From assembly GCA_030765065.1 (NCBI GenBank), contig CM060985.1, positions 3,162,001-3,226,000 on the forward strand: a DNA stretch of 64,000 bases, in the 5' to 3' direction. This document shows positions 13,010-27,615 of the stretch, piece after piece. The translations under genes and the position numbers were made by a program. The notes beneath the pieces are model-generated. The model was not told the origin of the DNA, searched no databases, and worked only from the letters and a program-made list of their open reading frames with translations. Numbering within the stretch: the first letter of the stretch is position 1; every line of letters begins with the position of its first letter. This DNA is from Deroplatys truncata (lineage: Eukaryota; Arthropoda; Insecta; Mantodea; Mantidae).

Positions 13010-14519
13010 ATGGTATACATGTTAATTATCACATGCAGATATTGGTACAACTCCCTCTGTACCTACACACCCAGGACATCCTGGACAGAGTGCAACAATA
13101 GAGGCAGCATATGGTCTACATGTTACTTATCACATGCAGATATTGTTACAACAACTCCCTCTGTACCTACACACCCAGGACATCCTGGACAGAGTGCAAC
13201 AATAGAAGCACCATATGGTCAACATATTACTTATCACATGCAGAATTGTTACAAAAACTCCCTCTGTACCTACACACCCAGGACTCCTGAACAGAGTGCA
13301 ACAATAGAGGCAGCATATGGTCAACATGTTACTTATCACATGGAGATATAGTTACAAATCCTTCCTAAGCTACACACCCAGGACATCCTGAACAGAGTGC
13401 AACAATAGAGGCAGCATTAGGTTAACATGTCACTTATCACATGTAGATATTGTTACAACTCCTTCTGTACCTACACACCCAGGACATCCTGGACAGAGTC
13501 AAACAATAGGGGCAGCATATGGTCAACATGTTACTTATCACATGCAGATATTGTTACCACTCCCTCTGTACTTACACACCCAGGACATCCTGGACAGAGT
13601 GCAACAATAGAGGCAGCATATGGTCAACATGTCACTTATCACATGGAGATATTGTTACAACTCCTTCTGTACCTACACATCCAGGACATGCTGGACAGAG
13701 TGCAACAATAGAGGAAGCATATGGTCAACATGTCACTTATCACATGCAGATATTGTTACAACTCCCGCCGTACCTACACACCCAGGACATCATGAACAGA
13801 GTGCAACAATAGGGGCAGCATATGGTCAACATCTTACTTATCACATGCAGATATTGTTACAAATCCCTCCTTAGCTACACCTCCAGGACATCCTGAATAG
13901 AGTGCAACAATAGGGGCAGAATATGGTCAACATCTTACTTATCACATGCAGATATTGTTACAAATCCCTCCTTAGCTACACCTCCAGGACATCCTGAATA
14001 GAGTGCAACAATAGGGGCAGCATATGGTCAACATCTTACTTATCACATGCAGATATTGTTACAAATCCCTCCTTAGCTACACTTCCAGGACATCCTGAAC
14101 AGAGTGCAACAATAGGGGCAGAATATGGTCAACATCTTACTTATCACATGCAGATATTGTTACAAGTCCCTCCGTACCTACACACCCAGGACATCATGAA
14201 CAGAGTGCAAGAATAGGGGCAGCATATGGTCAATATCTTACTTATCACATGCAGATATTGTTACAACTCCCTCCTTACCTACACACCCAGGACATCCTGG
14301 ACAGCGTGCAGCAATAGGGGCAGCATATTGTCAACATGTCACTTATCACATGCAGATATTGTTACAACTCCCTCCGTACGAACACACCCAGGACATCCTG
14401 AACAGAGTGCAACAATAGGGGCAGCATATGGTCAACCTCTTACTTATCACATGCAGATATTGTTACAACTCCCACCGTACCTAGACACCCAGGACATTCT
14501 GAACAGAGTGCAACAATAG
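13010..14519 (+). repeat. Core-start segment in S1
   Basis: It begins with a distinctive group: gtatacatgttaattatc, agatattggtacaac, gaagcaccatatgg and catgcagaattgttac. One of these monomers has ggactcctg with a 1-bp deletion. This group is found seven times in the window (13010, 24785, 28237, 34017, 42734, 50445, 59263). It is the best single ruler for the higher-order structure, with spacings of 11775, 3452, 5780, 8717, 7711 and 8818 bp. Confidence 0.88.
13822..14124 (+). repeat. Triplet of caaatccctccttagc monomers (S1)
   Basis: Three successive 101-bp monomers carry caaatccctccttagctac followed by cctcc or cttcc in place of the usual cacccagg. The same triplet occurs at 25597-25899 and 29049-29351. 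In the later array only one such monomer remains (for example 34728-34828), where it joins directly to the following cacccagg type. A contraction of two monomers or more explains that change. Confidence 0.85.
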
Positions 14520-17500
14520 AGATAGCATATGGTCAACATGTTACTTATCACATGCAGATATTGTTACAACTCCCACCGTACATAGACACCCAGGACATCC
14601 TGAACAGAGTGCAACAATAGGGGCAGCATATGGTCAACATCTTATTTATCACATGCAGATATTCTTACAACTCCCTCCGTACCTACACACCCAGGACATC
14701 CTGAACAGAGTGCAACAATAGAGGTAGAATATGGTCAACATGTTACTTATCACATGCAGATATTGTTACAACTCCCTCCGTACCTACACACCCAGGACAT
14801 ATTGAACAGAGTGCAACAATAGGGGCAGCATATGGTCAACATCTTACTTATCACATGCAGATATTGTTACAACTCCCTCCGTAACTACACACCCAGGACA
14901 TCCTGAACAGAGTACAGCAATAGAGGAAGTATATGAACATGTTACTTATCACATGCAGATATTGTTACAACTCCCTCCGTACCTACACACACAGGACATC
15001 CTGATCAGAGTGCAACAATAGAGGCAGCATATGGTCAAAATGTCACTTATCACATGCAGATATTGTTACAACTCCCTCCGTAACTACACACCCAGGACAT
15101 CCTGAACAGAGTACAGCAATAGAGGAAGTATATGAACATGTTACTTATCACATGCAGATATTGTTACAACTTCCTCTGTACCTACACACCCGGGACTCCT
15201 GAACAGAGTGCAACAATAGAGGTAGCATATGCTAAACATGTTACTTATCACATGCAGATATTGTTACAACAACTCCCTCCAAACCTACACACCCAGGACA
15301 TCCTGAACAGAGTGCAACAATAGAGGTAGCATGTGCTAAACATGTTACTTATCACATGCAGATCTTGTTACCTCAACTCCCTCTGTACCTACACACCCAG
15401 GACATCCTGAACAGAGAGCAACAATAGAGGTAGCATATGCTCAAAATGTTACTTATCACATGCAGATATTGTTACAACTCCCTCTGTACCTACACACCCA
15501 GGACATCCTGAACAGAGGGCAACAATAGAGGTAGCATGTGCTAAACATGTTACTTATCACATGCAGATCTTGTTATCACAACTCCCTCTGTACCTACACA
15601 CCCAGGACATCCTGAACAGAGTGCAACAATACGGGCAGCATATGGACAACACGTTACTTATCACATGCAGATATTGTTACAACTCCCTCCGTACGAACAC
15701 ACCCAGGACATCCTGGACAGAGTGCAGCAATAGGGGCAGCATATGGTCAACATGTCACTTATCACATGCAGATATTGTTACAACAACTCCCTCCGTACGA
15801 ACACACCCAGGAAATGCTGAACAGAGTGCTACAATAGGGGCAGCTTATGGTCAACATCTTACTTATCACATGCAGATATTGTTACAACTCCCACCGTACC
15901 TACACACCCAGGACATCCTGGACAGAGTGCAACAATAGAGGCAGCATATGGTCAACATGTAACTTATCACATGCAGATACTGTTACAACTCCCTCTGTAC
16001 CTACACGGCCAGGACATCCTGGACAGAGTGCAACAATAGAGGCAAAATATGGTCGACATGTTACTTATCACATGCAAATATTGTTACAACTCCCTCTGTA
16101 CCTACACACCGAGGACATCCTGGACAGAGTGCAACAATAGAGGCAGCATATGGTCAACATGTTACTTATCATATGCAGATATTGCTACAACAACTCCCAC
16201 TGTAACTACACACCCAGAACATCCTGAACAGAGTGCAACAACAGAGGCAGCTTATGGTCAACATGTTACTTATCACATGCAGATATTGTTACAACAACTC
16301 CCTCTGTACCTACACGCCCAGGACATCCTGGACAGAGTGCAACAATAGAGGCAGCATATGGTCAACATGTCACTTATCACATGCAGATATTGTTACAACT
16401 CCCTTTGTACCTACACGCGCAGGACATCCTGGACAGAGTGCAACAATAGAGGTAGCATATGGTCAGCATGTTACTTATCACATGCAGATATTGTTACAAC
16501 TCCCTCTGTACCTACACACCCAGGACCTCCTGGACAGAGTGCAACAATAGAGGCAGCATATGGTCAACATGTTACTTATCACATGCAGATATTGTTACAA
16601 CTCCCTCTGTACCTACACACCCAGGACATACTGGACAGAGTGCAACAATAGAGGCAGCATATGGTCAACATGTCACTTATCACATGCAGATACTGTTACA
16701 ACTCCCTCTGTACCTACACGGCCAGGACATCCTGGACAGAGTGCGACAATAGAGGCAAAATATGGTCGACATGTTACTTATTACATGCAAATATTGTTAC
16801 AACTCCCTCTGTACCTACACACCCAGGACATCCTGGACAGAGTGCAACAATAGAGGCAGCATATGGTCAACATGTTACTAATCACATGCAGATATTGCTA
16901 CAACAACTCCCTCTGTAACTACACACCCAGAACATCCTGAACAGAGTGCAACAATATAGGTAGCATATGGTCAACATGTTACTTAGCACATGCAGATATT
17001 GTTACAACAACTCCCTCTGTACCTACACGCCCAGGACATCCTGGACAGAGTGCAACAATAGAGGAAGCATATCACATGCAGATATTGTTACAACTCCCTC
17101 TGTACCTACACACCCAGGACATCCTGGACAGAGTGCAACAATAGAGGCAGCATATGGTCTACATGTTACTTATCACATGCAGATATTGTTACAACAACTC
17201 CCTCTGTACCTACACACCCAGGACATCCTGAACAGAGTGCAACAATAGAGGCAGCATTAGGTCAACATGTCACTTATCACATGTAGATATTGTTACAACT
17301 CCTTCTGTACCTACACACCCAGGACATCCTGGACAGAGTCAAACAATAGGGGCAGCATATGGTCAACATGTTACTTATCGCATGCAGATATTGTTACCAC
17401 TCCCTCTGTACTTACACACCCAGGACATCCTGGACAGAGTGCAACAATAGAGGCAGCATATGGTCAACATGTTACTTATTACATGCAGATATTGTTAAAA

Positions 17501-17563
17501 CAACTCCCTCCGTACCAACACATCCAGGACATCCTGAACAGAGTGCAACAATAGCTGCAGCAT

Positions 17564-18366
17564 ATGGTCAACATGTTACTTATAACATGCAGATATTGTT
17601 ACAACAACTCCCTCCATACCTACACACCCAGGACATCCTTAACAGAGTGCCATAATAGAGGCAGCATATGGTCTACATGTTACTTATCACATGCAAATAT
17701 TGTTACAACTCCCTCTGTACCTACACACCCAGGTCATCATGGACAGAGTGCAACAATAGAGGAAGCATATGGTCTACATGTTACTTATCACATGCAGATA
17801 TTGTTAAGACATCTCCCTCTGTACCTACACACCCAGGACATCCTGAACAGAGTGCAACAATAGAGGCACATATGGTCAACATGTCACTTGTCACATGGAG
17901 ATATTGTTACAACTCCTTCTGTACCTACACACCCAGGACATCCTGGACAGAGTCAAACAATAGGGGCAGCATATGGTCAACATGTTACTTATCACATGCA
18001 GATATTGTTACCACTCCCTCTGTACTTACACACCCAGGACATCCTGGACAGAGTGCAACAATAGAGGCAGCATATGGTCAACATTTCACTTATCACATGG
18101 AGATATAGTTACAACTCCTTCTGTACCTACACATCCAGGACATCCTGGACAGAGTGGAACATTAGGGGCAGCATATGGTCAACATCTTACTTATCACATG
18201 CAGATATTGTTACAACTCCCGCTGTACCTACACACCCAGGACATCATGAACAGAGTGCAACAATAGGGGCAGCATACGGTCAACATCTTACTTATCACAT
18301 GCAGATATTGTTACAAGTCACTCCTTACCTACACTTCCAGGACATCATGAACAGAGTGCAACAATA
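17564..18366 (+). repeat. X-like segment in S2
   Basis: This is the S2 equivalent of 4666-5468 at a shift of 12898, with the same landmarks (ccataatag, gttaagacatctcc, gaggcacatatgg, gtggaacattagg). It differs from the later X modules in several bases, for example hctccctctg versus atctccatctg at the gttaagac monomer, and by having caagtcactcc where X has caactccctccg. Confidence 0.85.
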
Positions 18367-21300
18367 GGGGCAGAATATGGTCAACATCTTACTTATCACA
18401 TGCAGATATTGTTACAAGTCCCTCCGTACCTACACACCCAGGACATCATGAACAGAGTGCAACAATAGGGCCAGCATATGGTCAACATCTTACTTATCAC
18501 ATGCAGATATTGTTACAACTCCCTCCTTACCTACACACCCAGGACATCCTGAACAGCGTGCAGCAATAGGGGCAGCATATGGTCAACATGTCACTTATCA
18601 CATGCAGATATTGTTACAACAACTCCCTCCGTACGAACACACCCAGGACATCCTGAACAGAGTGCAACAATAGGGGCAGCATATGGTCAACCTCTTACTT
18701 ATCACATGCAGATATTGTTACAACTCCCACCGTACATAGACACCCAGGACATCCTGAACAGAGTGCAACAATAGAGATAGCATATGGTCAACATGTTACT
18801 TATCACATGCAGATATTGTTACAACTCCCTCCGTACCTACACACCCAGGACATCATGAACAGAGTGCAACAATAGGGGCAGCATATGGTCAACATCTTAC
18901 TTATCACATGCAGATATTGTTACAACTCCCTCCGTACCTACACACCCAGTACATCCTGAACAGAGTGCAGCAATAGGGGCAGCATATGGTCAACATCTTA
19001 CTTATCACATGCAGATATTGTTACAATTCGCTCCGTACCTAGACACCCAGGACATCCTGATGAGAGTGCAACAATAGGGGCAGCATATGGTCATCATGTC
19101 ACTTATCACATGCAGATATTGTTACAACAACTCCCTCCGTAACTACACACCCAGGACATCCTGAACAGAGTACAGCAATAGAGGCAGCATATGCTGAACA
19201 TGTTACTTATCACATGCAGATATTGTTAAAACTCCCACCATACCTAGACACCCAGGACATCCTGAACAGAATGCAACAATAGGGGCAGCATATGGTCAAC
19301 ATCTTATTTATCACATGCAGATATTGTTACAACTCCTTCCCTACCAACACACCCAGGACATGCTGAAATGAGTGCAACAATAGAGGCTGCATATGGTCAA
19401 CATGTCACTTATCACATGCAGATATTGTTACAACAACTCCCTCCGTACCTACACACCCAGGACATCCTGGAGAGAGTGCAACAATAGAGGCAGTTTATGG
19501 TCAACATGTTACTTATCACATGCAGATATTGTTACAACAACTCCCTCCGTACCTACACACCCAGGACATCCTGAACAGAGTGCAACAATAGCTGCAGCAT
19601 ATGGTCAACATGTTACTTATCACATGCAGATATTGTTACAACTCCCTCCGTACCTACACACCCAGGACATCCTGAACAGAGTGCAACAATAGAGGCAGCA
19701 AAATGACATCATCTTACTTATCACATGCAGATATTGTTAAAACAACTCCCTCAGTACCTACACACCCAGGACATCCTGGACAGAGTGCAACAATAGAGGC
19801 AGCATATGGTCAACATGTTACTTATCACATGCAGATATTGTTACAACAACTCCCTCTGTACCTACACACCCAGGACATCCTGAACAGAGTGCAACAACAG
19901 AGGCAGCATATGGTCAACATGTCACTTATCACATGCAGATATTGTTACAACAACTCCCTCCGTACCTACACACCCAGGACATCCTGAACAGAGTGCAACA
20001 ACAGAGGCAGCTTATGGTCAACATGTTACTTATCACATGCAGATATTGTTACAACTCCCTCTGTACCTACACGCCCAGGACATCCTGGACAGACTCCAAC
20101 AATAGAGGCAGCATATGGTCAACATGTCACTTATCACATGCAGATATTGTTACAACTCCCTTTGTAACTACACGCCCAGGACATCCTGGACAGAGTGCAA
20201 CAATAGAGGCAGCATATGGTCAGCATGTTACTTATCACATGCAGATATTGTTACAACAACTCCCTCTGTACCTACACACCCAGGACCTCCTGGACAGAGT
20301 GCAACAATAGAGGTAGCATATGGTCAACATGTTACTTATCACATGCAGATATTGTTACAACTCCCTCCGTACCTACACACCTAGGACATCCTGGACAGAG
20401 TGCAACAATAGAGGCAAAATATGGTCGACATGTTACTTATCACATGCAAATATTGTTACAACTCCCTCTGTACCTACACACCCAGGACATCCTGGATAGA
20501 GTGCAACAATAGAGGCAGCATATTGTCAACATGTTACTTATCACATGCAGATATTGCTACAACTCCCTCTGTAACTACACACCCAGAACATCCTGAACAG
20601 AGTGCAACAATATAGGCAGCATATGGTCAACATGTTACTTAGCACATGCAGATATTGTTACAACTCCCTCTGTACCTACACGCCCAGGACATCCTGGACA
20701 GAGTGCAACAATAGAGGAAGCATATCACATGCAGATATTGTTACAACTCCCTCTGTACCTACACACCCAGGACATCCTGAACAGAGTGCAACAATATAGC
20801 TAGCATATGGTCAATATGTTACTTATCACATGCAGATATTGTTACAACTTCCTCTGTACCTACACACCCGGGACTCCTGAACAGAGTGCAACAATAGAGG
20901 TAGCATATGCTAAACATGTTATATATCACATGCAGATATTGTTACAACAACTCCCTCTGTACCTACACACCCAGTACTCCTGAACAGAGTGCAACAATAG
21001 AGGTAGCATATGCTAAACATGTTACTTATCACATGCAGATATTGTTACAACAACTCCCTCCAAACCTACACACCCAGGACATCCTGAACAGAGTGCAACA
21101 ATAGAGGTAGCATGTGCTAAACATGTTACTTATCACATGCAGATCTTGTTACCACAACTCCCTCTGTACCTACACACCCAGGACATCCTGAACAGAGGGC
21201 AACAATAGAGGTAGCATGTGCTAAACATGTTACTTATCACATGCAGATCTTGTTATCACAACTCCCTCTGTACCTACACACCCAGGACATCCTGAACAGA

Positions 21301-23633
21301 GTGCAACAATACGGGCAGCATATGGACAACACGTTGCTTATCACATGCAGATATTGTTACAACTCCCTCCGTACGAACACACCCAGGACATCCTGGACAG
21401 AGTGCAGCAATAGGGGCAGCATATGGTCAACATGTCACTTATCACATGCAGATATTGTTACAACAACTCCCTCCGTACGAACACACCCAGGAAATGCTGA
21501 ACAGAGTGCTACAATAGGGGCAGCATATGGTCAACATCTTACTTATCACATGCAGATATTGTTACAACTCCCACCGTACCTACACACCCAGGACATCCTG
21601 GACAGAGTGCAACAATACAGGCAGCATATGGTCAACATGTCACTTATCACATGCAGATACTGTTACAACTCCCTCTGTACCTACACGGCCAGGACATCCT
21701 GGACAGAGTGCAACAATAGAGGCAAAATATGGTCGACATGTTACTTATCACATGCAAATATTGTTACAACTCCCTCTGTACCTACACACCCAGGACATCC
21801 TGGACAGAGTGCAACAATATAGGTAGCATATGGTCAACATGTTACTTAGCACATGCAGATATTGTTACAACAACTCCCTCTGTACCTACACGCCCAGGAC
21901 ATCCTGAACAGAGTACAGCAATAGAGGCAGCATATGCTGAACATGTTACTTATCACATGCAGATATTGTTACAACAACTCCCTCTGTACCTACACGCCCA
22001 GGACATCCTGAACAGAGTACAGCAATAGAGGCAGCATATGCTGAACATGTTACTTATCACATGCAGATATTGTTACAACAACTCCCTCCGTACCTACACA
22101 CACAGGACATCCTGATCAGAGTGCAACAATAGAGGCAGCATAGGGTCAACATGTCACTTATCACATGCAGATATTGTTACAACTCCCTCCGTACGAACAC
22201 ACCCAGGACATCCTGAACAGAGTGCTACAATGGGGGCAGCATATGGTCAACATCTTACTTATCACATGCAGATATTGTTAAAACTCCTTCCCTACCTACA
22301 CACCCAGGACATCCTGAACAGAGTGCAACAATAGAGGCAGCATATGGTCAACATGTCACTTATCACATGCAGATATTGTTACAAATCCCGCTGTACCTGC
22401 ACACCCAGGACATCATGAACAGAGTGCAACAATAGGGGCAGCATACGGTCAACATCTTACTTATCACATGCAGATATTGTTACAACTCACTCCTTACCTA
22501 CACTTCCAGGACATCCTGAACAGAGTGCAAAAATAGGGGCAGAATATGGTCAACATCTTACTTATCACATGTAGATATTGTTACAACTCCCTCCGTACCT
22601 ACACACCCAGGACATCATGAACAGAGTGCAACAATAGGGGCAGCATATGGTCAACATCTTACTTATCACATGCAGATATTGTTACAACTCCCTCCTTACC
22701 TACACACCCAGGACATCATGAACAGAGTGCAACAATAGGGGCAGCATATGGTCAATATCTTACTTATCACATGTAGATATTGTTACAACTCCCTCCTTAC
22801 CTACACACCCAGGACATCCTGGACAGCGTGCAGCAATAGGGGCAGCATATGGTCAACATGTCACTTATCACATGCAGATATTGTTACAACTCCCTCCGTA
22901 CGAACACACCCAGGACATCCTGAACAGTGTGCAACAATAGGGGCAGCATATGGTCAACCTCTTACTTATCACATGCAGATATTGTTACAACTCCCACCGT
23001 ACATAGACACCCAGGACATCCTGAACAGAGTGCAACAATAGAGATAGCATATGGTCAACATGTTACTTATCACATGCAGATATTGTTACAACTCCCTCCG
23101 TACGAACACACCCAGGACATCCTGAACAGAGTGCAACAATAGGGGCAGCATATGGTCAACCTCTTACTTATCACATGCAGATATTGTTACAACTCCCACC
23201 GTACATAGACACCCAGGACATCCTGAACAGAGTGCAACAATAGGGGCAGCATATGGTCAACATCTTATTTATCACATGCAGATATTGTTACAACTCCCTC
23301 CGTACCTACACACCCAGAACATCCTGAACAGAGTGCAACAATAGAGATAGCATATGGTCAACATGTTACTTATCACATGCAGATATTGTTACAACTCCCT
23401 CCGTACCTACACACCCAGGACATCATGAACAGAGTGCAACAATAGGGGCAGCATATGGTCAACATCTTACTTATCACATGCAGATATTGTTACAACTCCC
23501 TCCGTACCTACACAACCAGTACATCCTGAACAGAGTGCAGCAATAGGGGCAGCATATGGTCAACATCTTACTTATCACATGCAGATATTGTTACAATTCC
23601 CTCCGTACCTAGACACCCAGGACATCCTGAACA

Positions 23634-24784
23634 GTGTGCAACAATAGGGGCAGCATATGGTCATCATGTCACTTATCACATGCAGATATTGTTACAACAA
23701 CTCCCTCCGTAACTACACACCCAGGACATCCTGAACAGAGTACAGCAATAGAGGCAGCATATGCTGAACATGTTACTAATCACATGCAGATATTGTTACA
23801 ACTCCCTCCGTACGAACAAACCCAGGACATCCTGAACAGAGTGCTACAATGGGGGATGCATATGGTCAACATCTTACTTATCACATGCAGATATTGTTAA
23901 AACTCCCACCGTACCTAGACACCCAGGACATCCTGAACAGAATGCAACAGTAGGGGCAGCATATGGTCAACATCTTATTTATCACATGCAGATATTGTTA
24001 CAACTCCTTCCCTACCTACACACCCAGGACATCCTGAAATGAGTGCAACAATAGAGGCTGCATATGGTCAACATGTCACTTATCACATGCAGATATTGTT
24101 ACAACTCCCTCCGTTCCTACACACCCAGGGCATCCTGACACAGTGCAACAATAGAGGCAGCATATGGTCAACATGTCACTTATCACATGCAGATATTGTT
24201 ACAACAACTCCCTCCGTACCTACACACCCAGGACATCCTGGAGAGAGTGCAACAATAGAGGCAGTTTATGGTCAACATGTTACTTATCACATGCAGATAT
24301 TGTTACAACAACTCCCTCCGTACCTACACACCCAGGACATCCTGAACAGAGTGCAACAATAGCTGCAGCATATGGTAAACATGTTACTTATCACATGCAG
24401 ATATTGTTACAACTCCCTCCGTACCTACACACCCAGGACATCCTGAACAGAGTGCAACAATAGAGGCAGCAAAATGACATCATCTTACTTATCACATGCA
24501 GATATTGTTAAAACAACTCCCTCAGTACCTACACACGCAGGACATCCTGAACAGAGTGCAACAATAGAGGCAGCATATGGTCAACATGTTACTTATCACA
24601 TGCAGATACTGTTAAAACAACTCCCTCCGTACCTACACACCCAGGAAATCCTGAACAGAGTGCAACAATAGAGGCAGCATATGGTCAACATGTTACTTAT
24701 CACATGCAGATATTGTTACAACAACTCCCTCCGTAACTACACACCCAGGAAATCCTGAACGGAGTGTAACAATAGAGGCAGCAT
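23634..24784 (+). repeat. Y-like segment in S2
   Basis: This is the S2 copy of 11859-13009 at a constant shift of 11775, with the same atypical monomers (gggggatgc, acagtagg, gcaaaatgacatc). It is followed without a gap by the core-like segment. The later Y modules at 32.9 and 49.3 kb lie 9232-9235 bp and about 25.66 kb downstream and keep the order; one 104-bp unit here is 101 bp there. Confidence 0.85.
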
Positions 24785-27615
24785 ATGGTATACATGTTAA
24801 TTATCACATGCAGATATTGGTACAACTCCCTCTGTACCTACACACCCAGGACATCCTGGACAGAGTGCAACAATAGAGGCAGCATATGGTCTACATGTTA
24901 CTTATCACATGCAGATATTGTTACAACAACTCCCTCTGTACCTACACACCCAGGACATCCTGGACAGAGTGCAACAATAGAAGCACCATATGGTCAACAT
25001 ATTACTTATCACATGCAGAATTGTTACAAAAACTCCCTCTGTACCTACACACCCAGGACTCCTGAACAGAGTGCAACAATAGAGGCAGCATATGGTCAAC
25101 ATGTTACTTATCACATGGAGATATAGTTACAAATCCTTCCTAAGCTACACACCCAGGACATCCTGAACAGAGTGCAACAATAGAGGCAGCATTAGGTTAA
25201 CATGTCACTTATCACATGTAGATATTGTTACAACTCCTTCTGTACCTACACACCCAGGACATCCTGGACAGAGTCAAACAATAGGGGCAGCATATGGTCA
25301 ACATGTTACTTATCACATGCAGATATTGTTACCACTCCCTCTGTACTTACACACCCAGGACATCCTGGACAGAGTGCAACAATAGAGGCAGCATATGGTC
25401 AACATGTCACTTATCACATGGAGATATTGTTACAACTCCTTCTGTACCTACACATCCAGGACACGCTGGACAGAGTGCAACAATAGAGGAAGCATATGGT
25501 CAACATGTCACTTATCACATGCAGATATTGTTACAACTCCCGCCGTACCTACACACCAAGGACATCATGAACAGAGTGCAACAATAGGGGCAGCATATGG
25601 TCAACATCTTACTTATCACATGCAGATATTGTTACAAATCCCTCCTTAGCTACACCTCCAGGACATCCTGAATAGAGTGCAACAATAGGGGCAGAATATG
25701 GTCAACATCTTACTTATCACATGCAGATATTGTTACAAATCCCTCCTTAGCTACACCTCCAGGACATCCTGAATAGAGTGCAACAATAGGGGCAGCATAT
25801 GGTCAACATCTTACTTATCACATGCAGATATTGTTACAAATCCCTCCTTAGCTACACTTCCAGGACATCCTGAACAGAGTGCAACAATAGGGGCAGAATA
25901 TGGTCAACATCTTACTTATCACATGCAGATATTGTTACAAGTCCCTCCGTACCTACACACCCAGGACATCATGAACAGAGTGCAAGAATAGGGGCAGCAT
26001 ATGGTCAATATCTTACTTATCACATGCAGATATTGTTACAACTCCCTCCTTACCTACACACCCAGGACATCCTGGACAGCGTGCAGCAATAGGGGCAGCA
26101 TATGGTCAACATGTCACTTATCACATGCAGATATTGTTACAACTCCCTCCGTACGAACACACCCAGGACATCCTGAACAGAGTGCAACAATAGGGGCAGC
26201 ATATGGTCAACATCTTATTTATCACATGCAGATATTCTTACAACTCCCTCCGTACCTACACACCCAGGACATCCTGAACAGAGTGCAACAATAGAGGTAG
26301 AATATGGTCAACATGTTACTTATCACATGCAGATATTGTTACAACTCCCTCCGTACCTACACACCCAGGACATCCTGAACAGAGTGCAACAATAGAGATA
26401 GCATATGGTCAACATGTTACTTATCACATGCAGATATTGTTACAACTCCCTCCGTACCTACACACCCAGGACATCCTGAACAGAGTGCAACAATAGAGGT
26501 AGAATATGGTCAACATGTTACTTATCACATGCAGATATTGTTACAACTCCCTCCGTACCTACACACCCAGGACATCCTGAACAGAGTGCAACAATAGAGG
26601 TAGAATATGGTCAACATGTTACTTATCACATGCAGATATTGTTACAACTCCCTCCGTACCTACACACCCAGGACATCCTGAACAGAGTGCAACAATAGAG
26701 GTAGAATATGGTCAACATGTTACTTATCACATGCAGATATTCTTACAACTCCCTCCGTACCTACACACCCAGGACATCCTGAACAGAGTGCAACAATAGA
26801 GATAGCATATGGTCAACATGTTACTTATCACATGCAGATATTGTTACAACTCCCACCGTACATAGACACCCAGGACATCCTGAACAGAGTGCAACAATAG
26901 GGGCAGCATATGGTCAACATCTTATTTATCACATGCAGATATTCTTACAACTCCCTCCGTACCTACACACCCAGGACATCCTGAACAGAGTGCAACAATA
27001 GAGGTAGAATATGGTCAACATGTTACTTATCACATGCAGATATTGTTACAACTCCCTCCGTACCTACACACCCAGGACATATTGAACAGAGTGCAACAAT
27101 AGGGGCAGCATATGGTCAAAATCTTACTTATCACATGCAGATATTGTTACAACTCCCTCCGTAACTACACACCCAGGACATCCTGAACAGAGTACAGCAA
27201 TAGAGGAAGTATATGAACATGTTACTTATCACATGCAGATATTGTTACAACTCCCTCCGTACCTACACACACAGGACATCCTGATCAGAGTGCAACAATA
27301 GAGGCAGCATATGGTCAAAATGTCACTTATCACATGCAGATATTGTTAAAACTCCCACCGTACCTAGACACCCAGGACATCCTGAACAGAATGCAACAAT
27401 AGGGGCAGCATATGGTCAACATCTTATTTATCACATGCAGATATTGTTACAACTCCCTCCGTTCCTACACACCCAGGACATCCTGACACAGTGCAACAAT
27501 TGAGGCAGCATATGGTCTACATGTCACTTATCACATGCAGATATTGTTACAACGACTCCCTCCGTACCTACACACCCAGGACATCCTGGAGAGAGTGCAA
27601 CAATAGAGGCAGTTT
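24164..27615 (+). repeat. 3.45-kb tandem duplication, first copy
   Basis: The sequence from 24164 reappears 3452 bp later (24474 matches 27926, 24785 matches 28237, 26001 matches 29453). After 26211 the shift becomes 3553 because the second copy has one more monomer near 29.66-29.76 kb. The copies are next to each other, so this is a true tandem duplication overlapping the end of S2. The length is close to the 3.54-kb half-unit of the later core. Confidence 0.87.
26304..27010 (+). repeat. Seven-monomer local amplification in S2
   Basis: Seven 101-bp monomers start at 26304, 26405, 26506, 26607, 26708, 26809 and 26910. Most are introduced by gaggtagaatatgg or gagatagcatatgg. S1 has only a single unit here (14731-14831, which corresponds to 27011-27111). 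The insertion explains the change of S1-S2 shift from 11573 to 12280, exactly 707 bp. The run was then copied with the 3.45-kb duplication. Confidence 0.87.

Larger units (their letters stand above)
2127..15128 (+). repeat. Block S1: ~13.0-kb higher-order unit, copy 1
   Basis: This block recurs downstream as S2. The shift is 13002 at 2127-3238, 12898 at about 3345-5470, 12696 at about 5680-9119, 11876 at about 9940-10740 and 11775 at about 10970-14400. The steps are 104, 202, 820 and 101 bp, that is one monomer, two monomers, a block of about eight monomers, and one monomer. The unit holds the material later reused in the 34-64 kb array: X-like at 4666-5468, Y-like at 11859-13009 and core-like from 13010. 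The right junction near 15130 is recognised by tatatgaacatg running into sequence of the 2140 type. Confidence 0.85.
15129..27345 (+). repeat. Block S2: ~12.2-kb higher-order unit, copy 2
   Basis: This is the second copy of the S unit. It follows S1 monomer for monomer over long stretches, including rare variants such as the truncated 83-bp monomers at 17071 and 20724. It lacks the second copy of an ~820-bp block that S1 carries at about 9119-9938, and has seven extra monomers at 26304-27010. Correspondence with S1 can be followed to about 27345 (gtcaaaatgtcac at 27315 matches 15036), after which the sequences differ. The last 3 kb also belongs to the 3.45-kb duplication described separately. 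Confidence 0.83.

Noticed and set aside
13130-13339. Reverse-strand open frames of about 60-69 codons (also near 24905, 28357, 34137, 39915, 42854, 48632, 50565, 56343 and 59383)
   Set aside because: They recur only because the same satellite segment is duplicated; a 1-bp monomer variation opens the frame. No independent coding signal.
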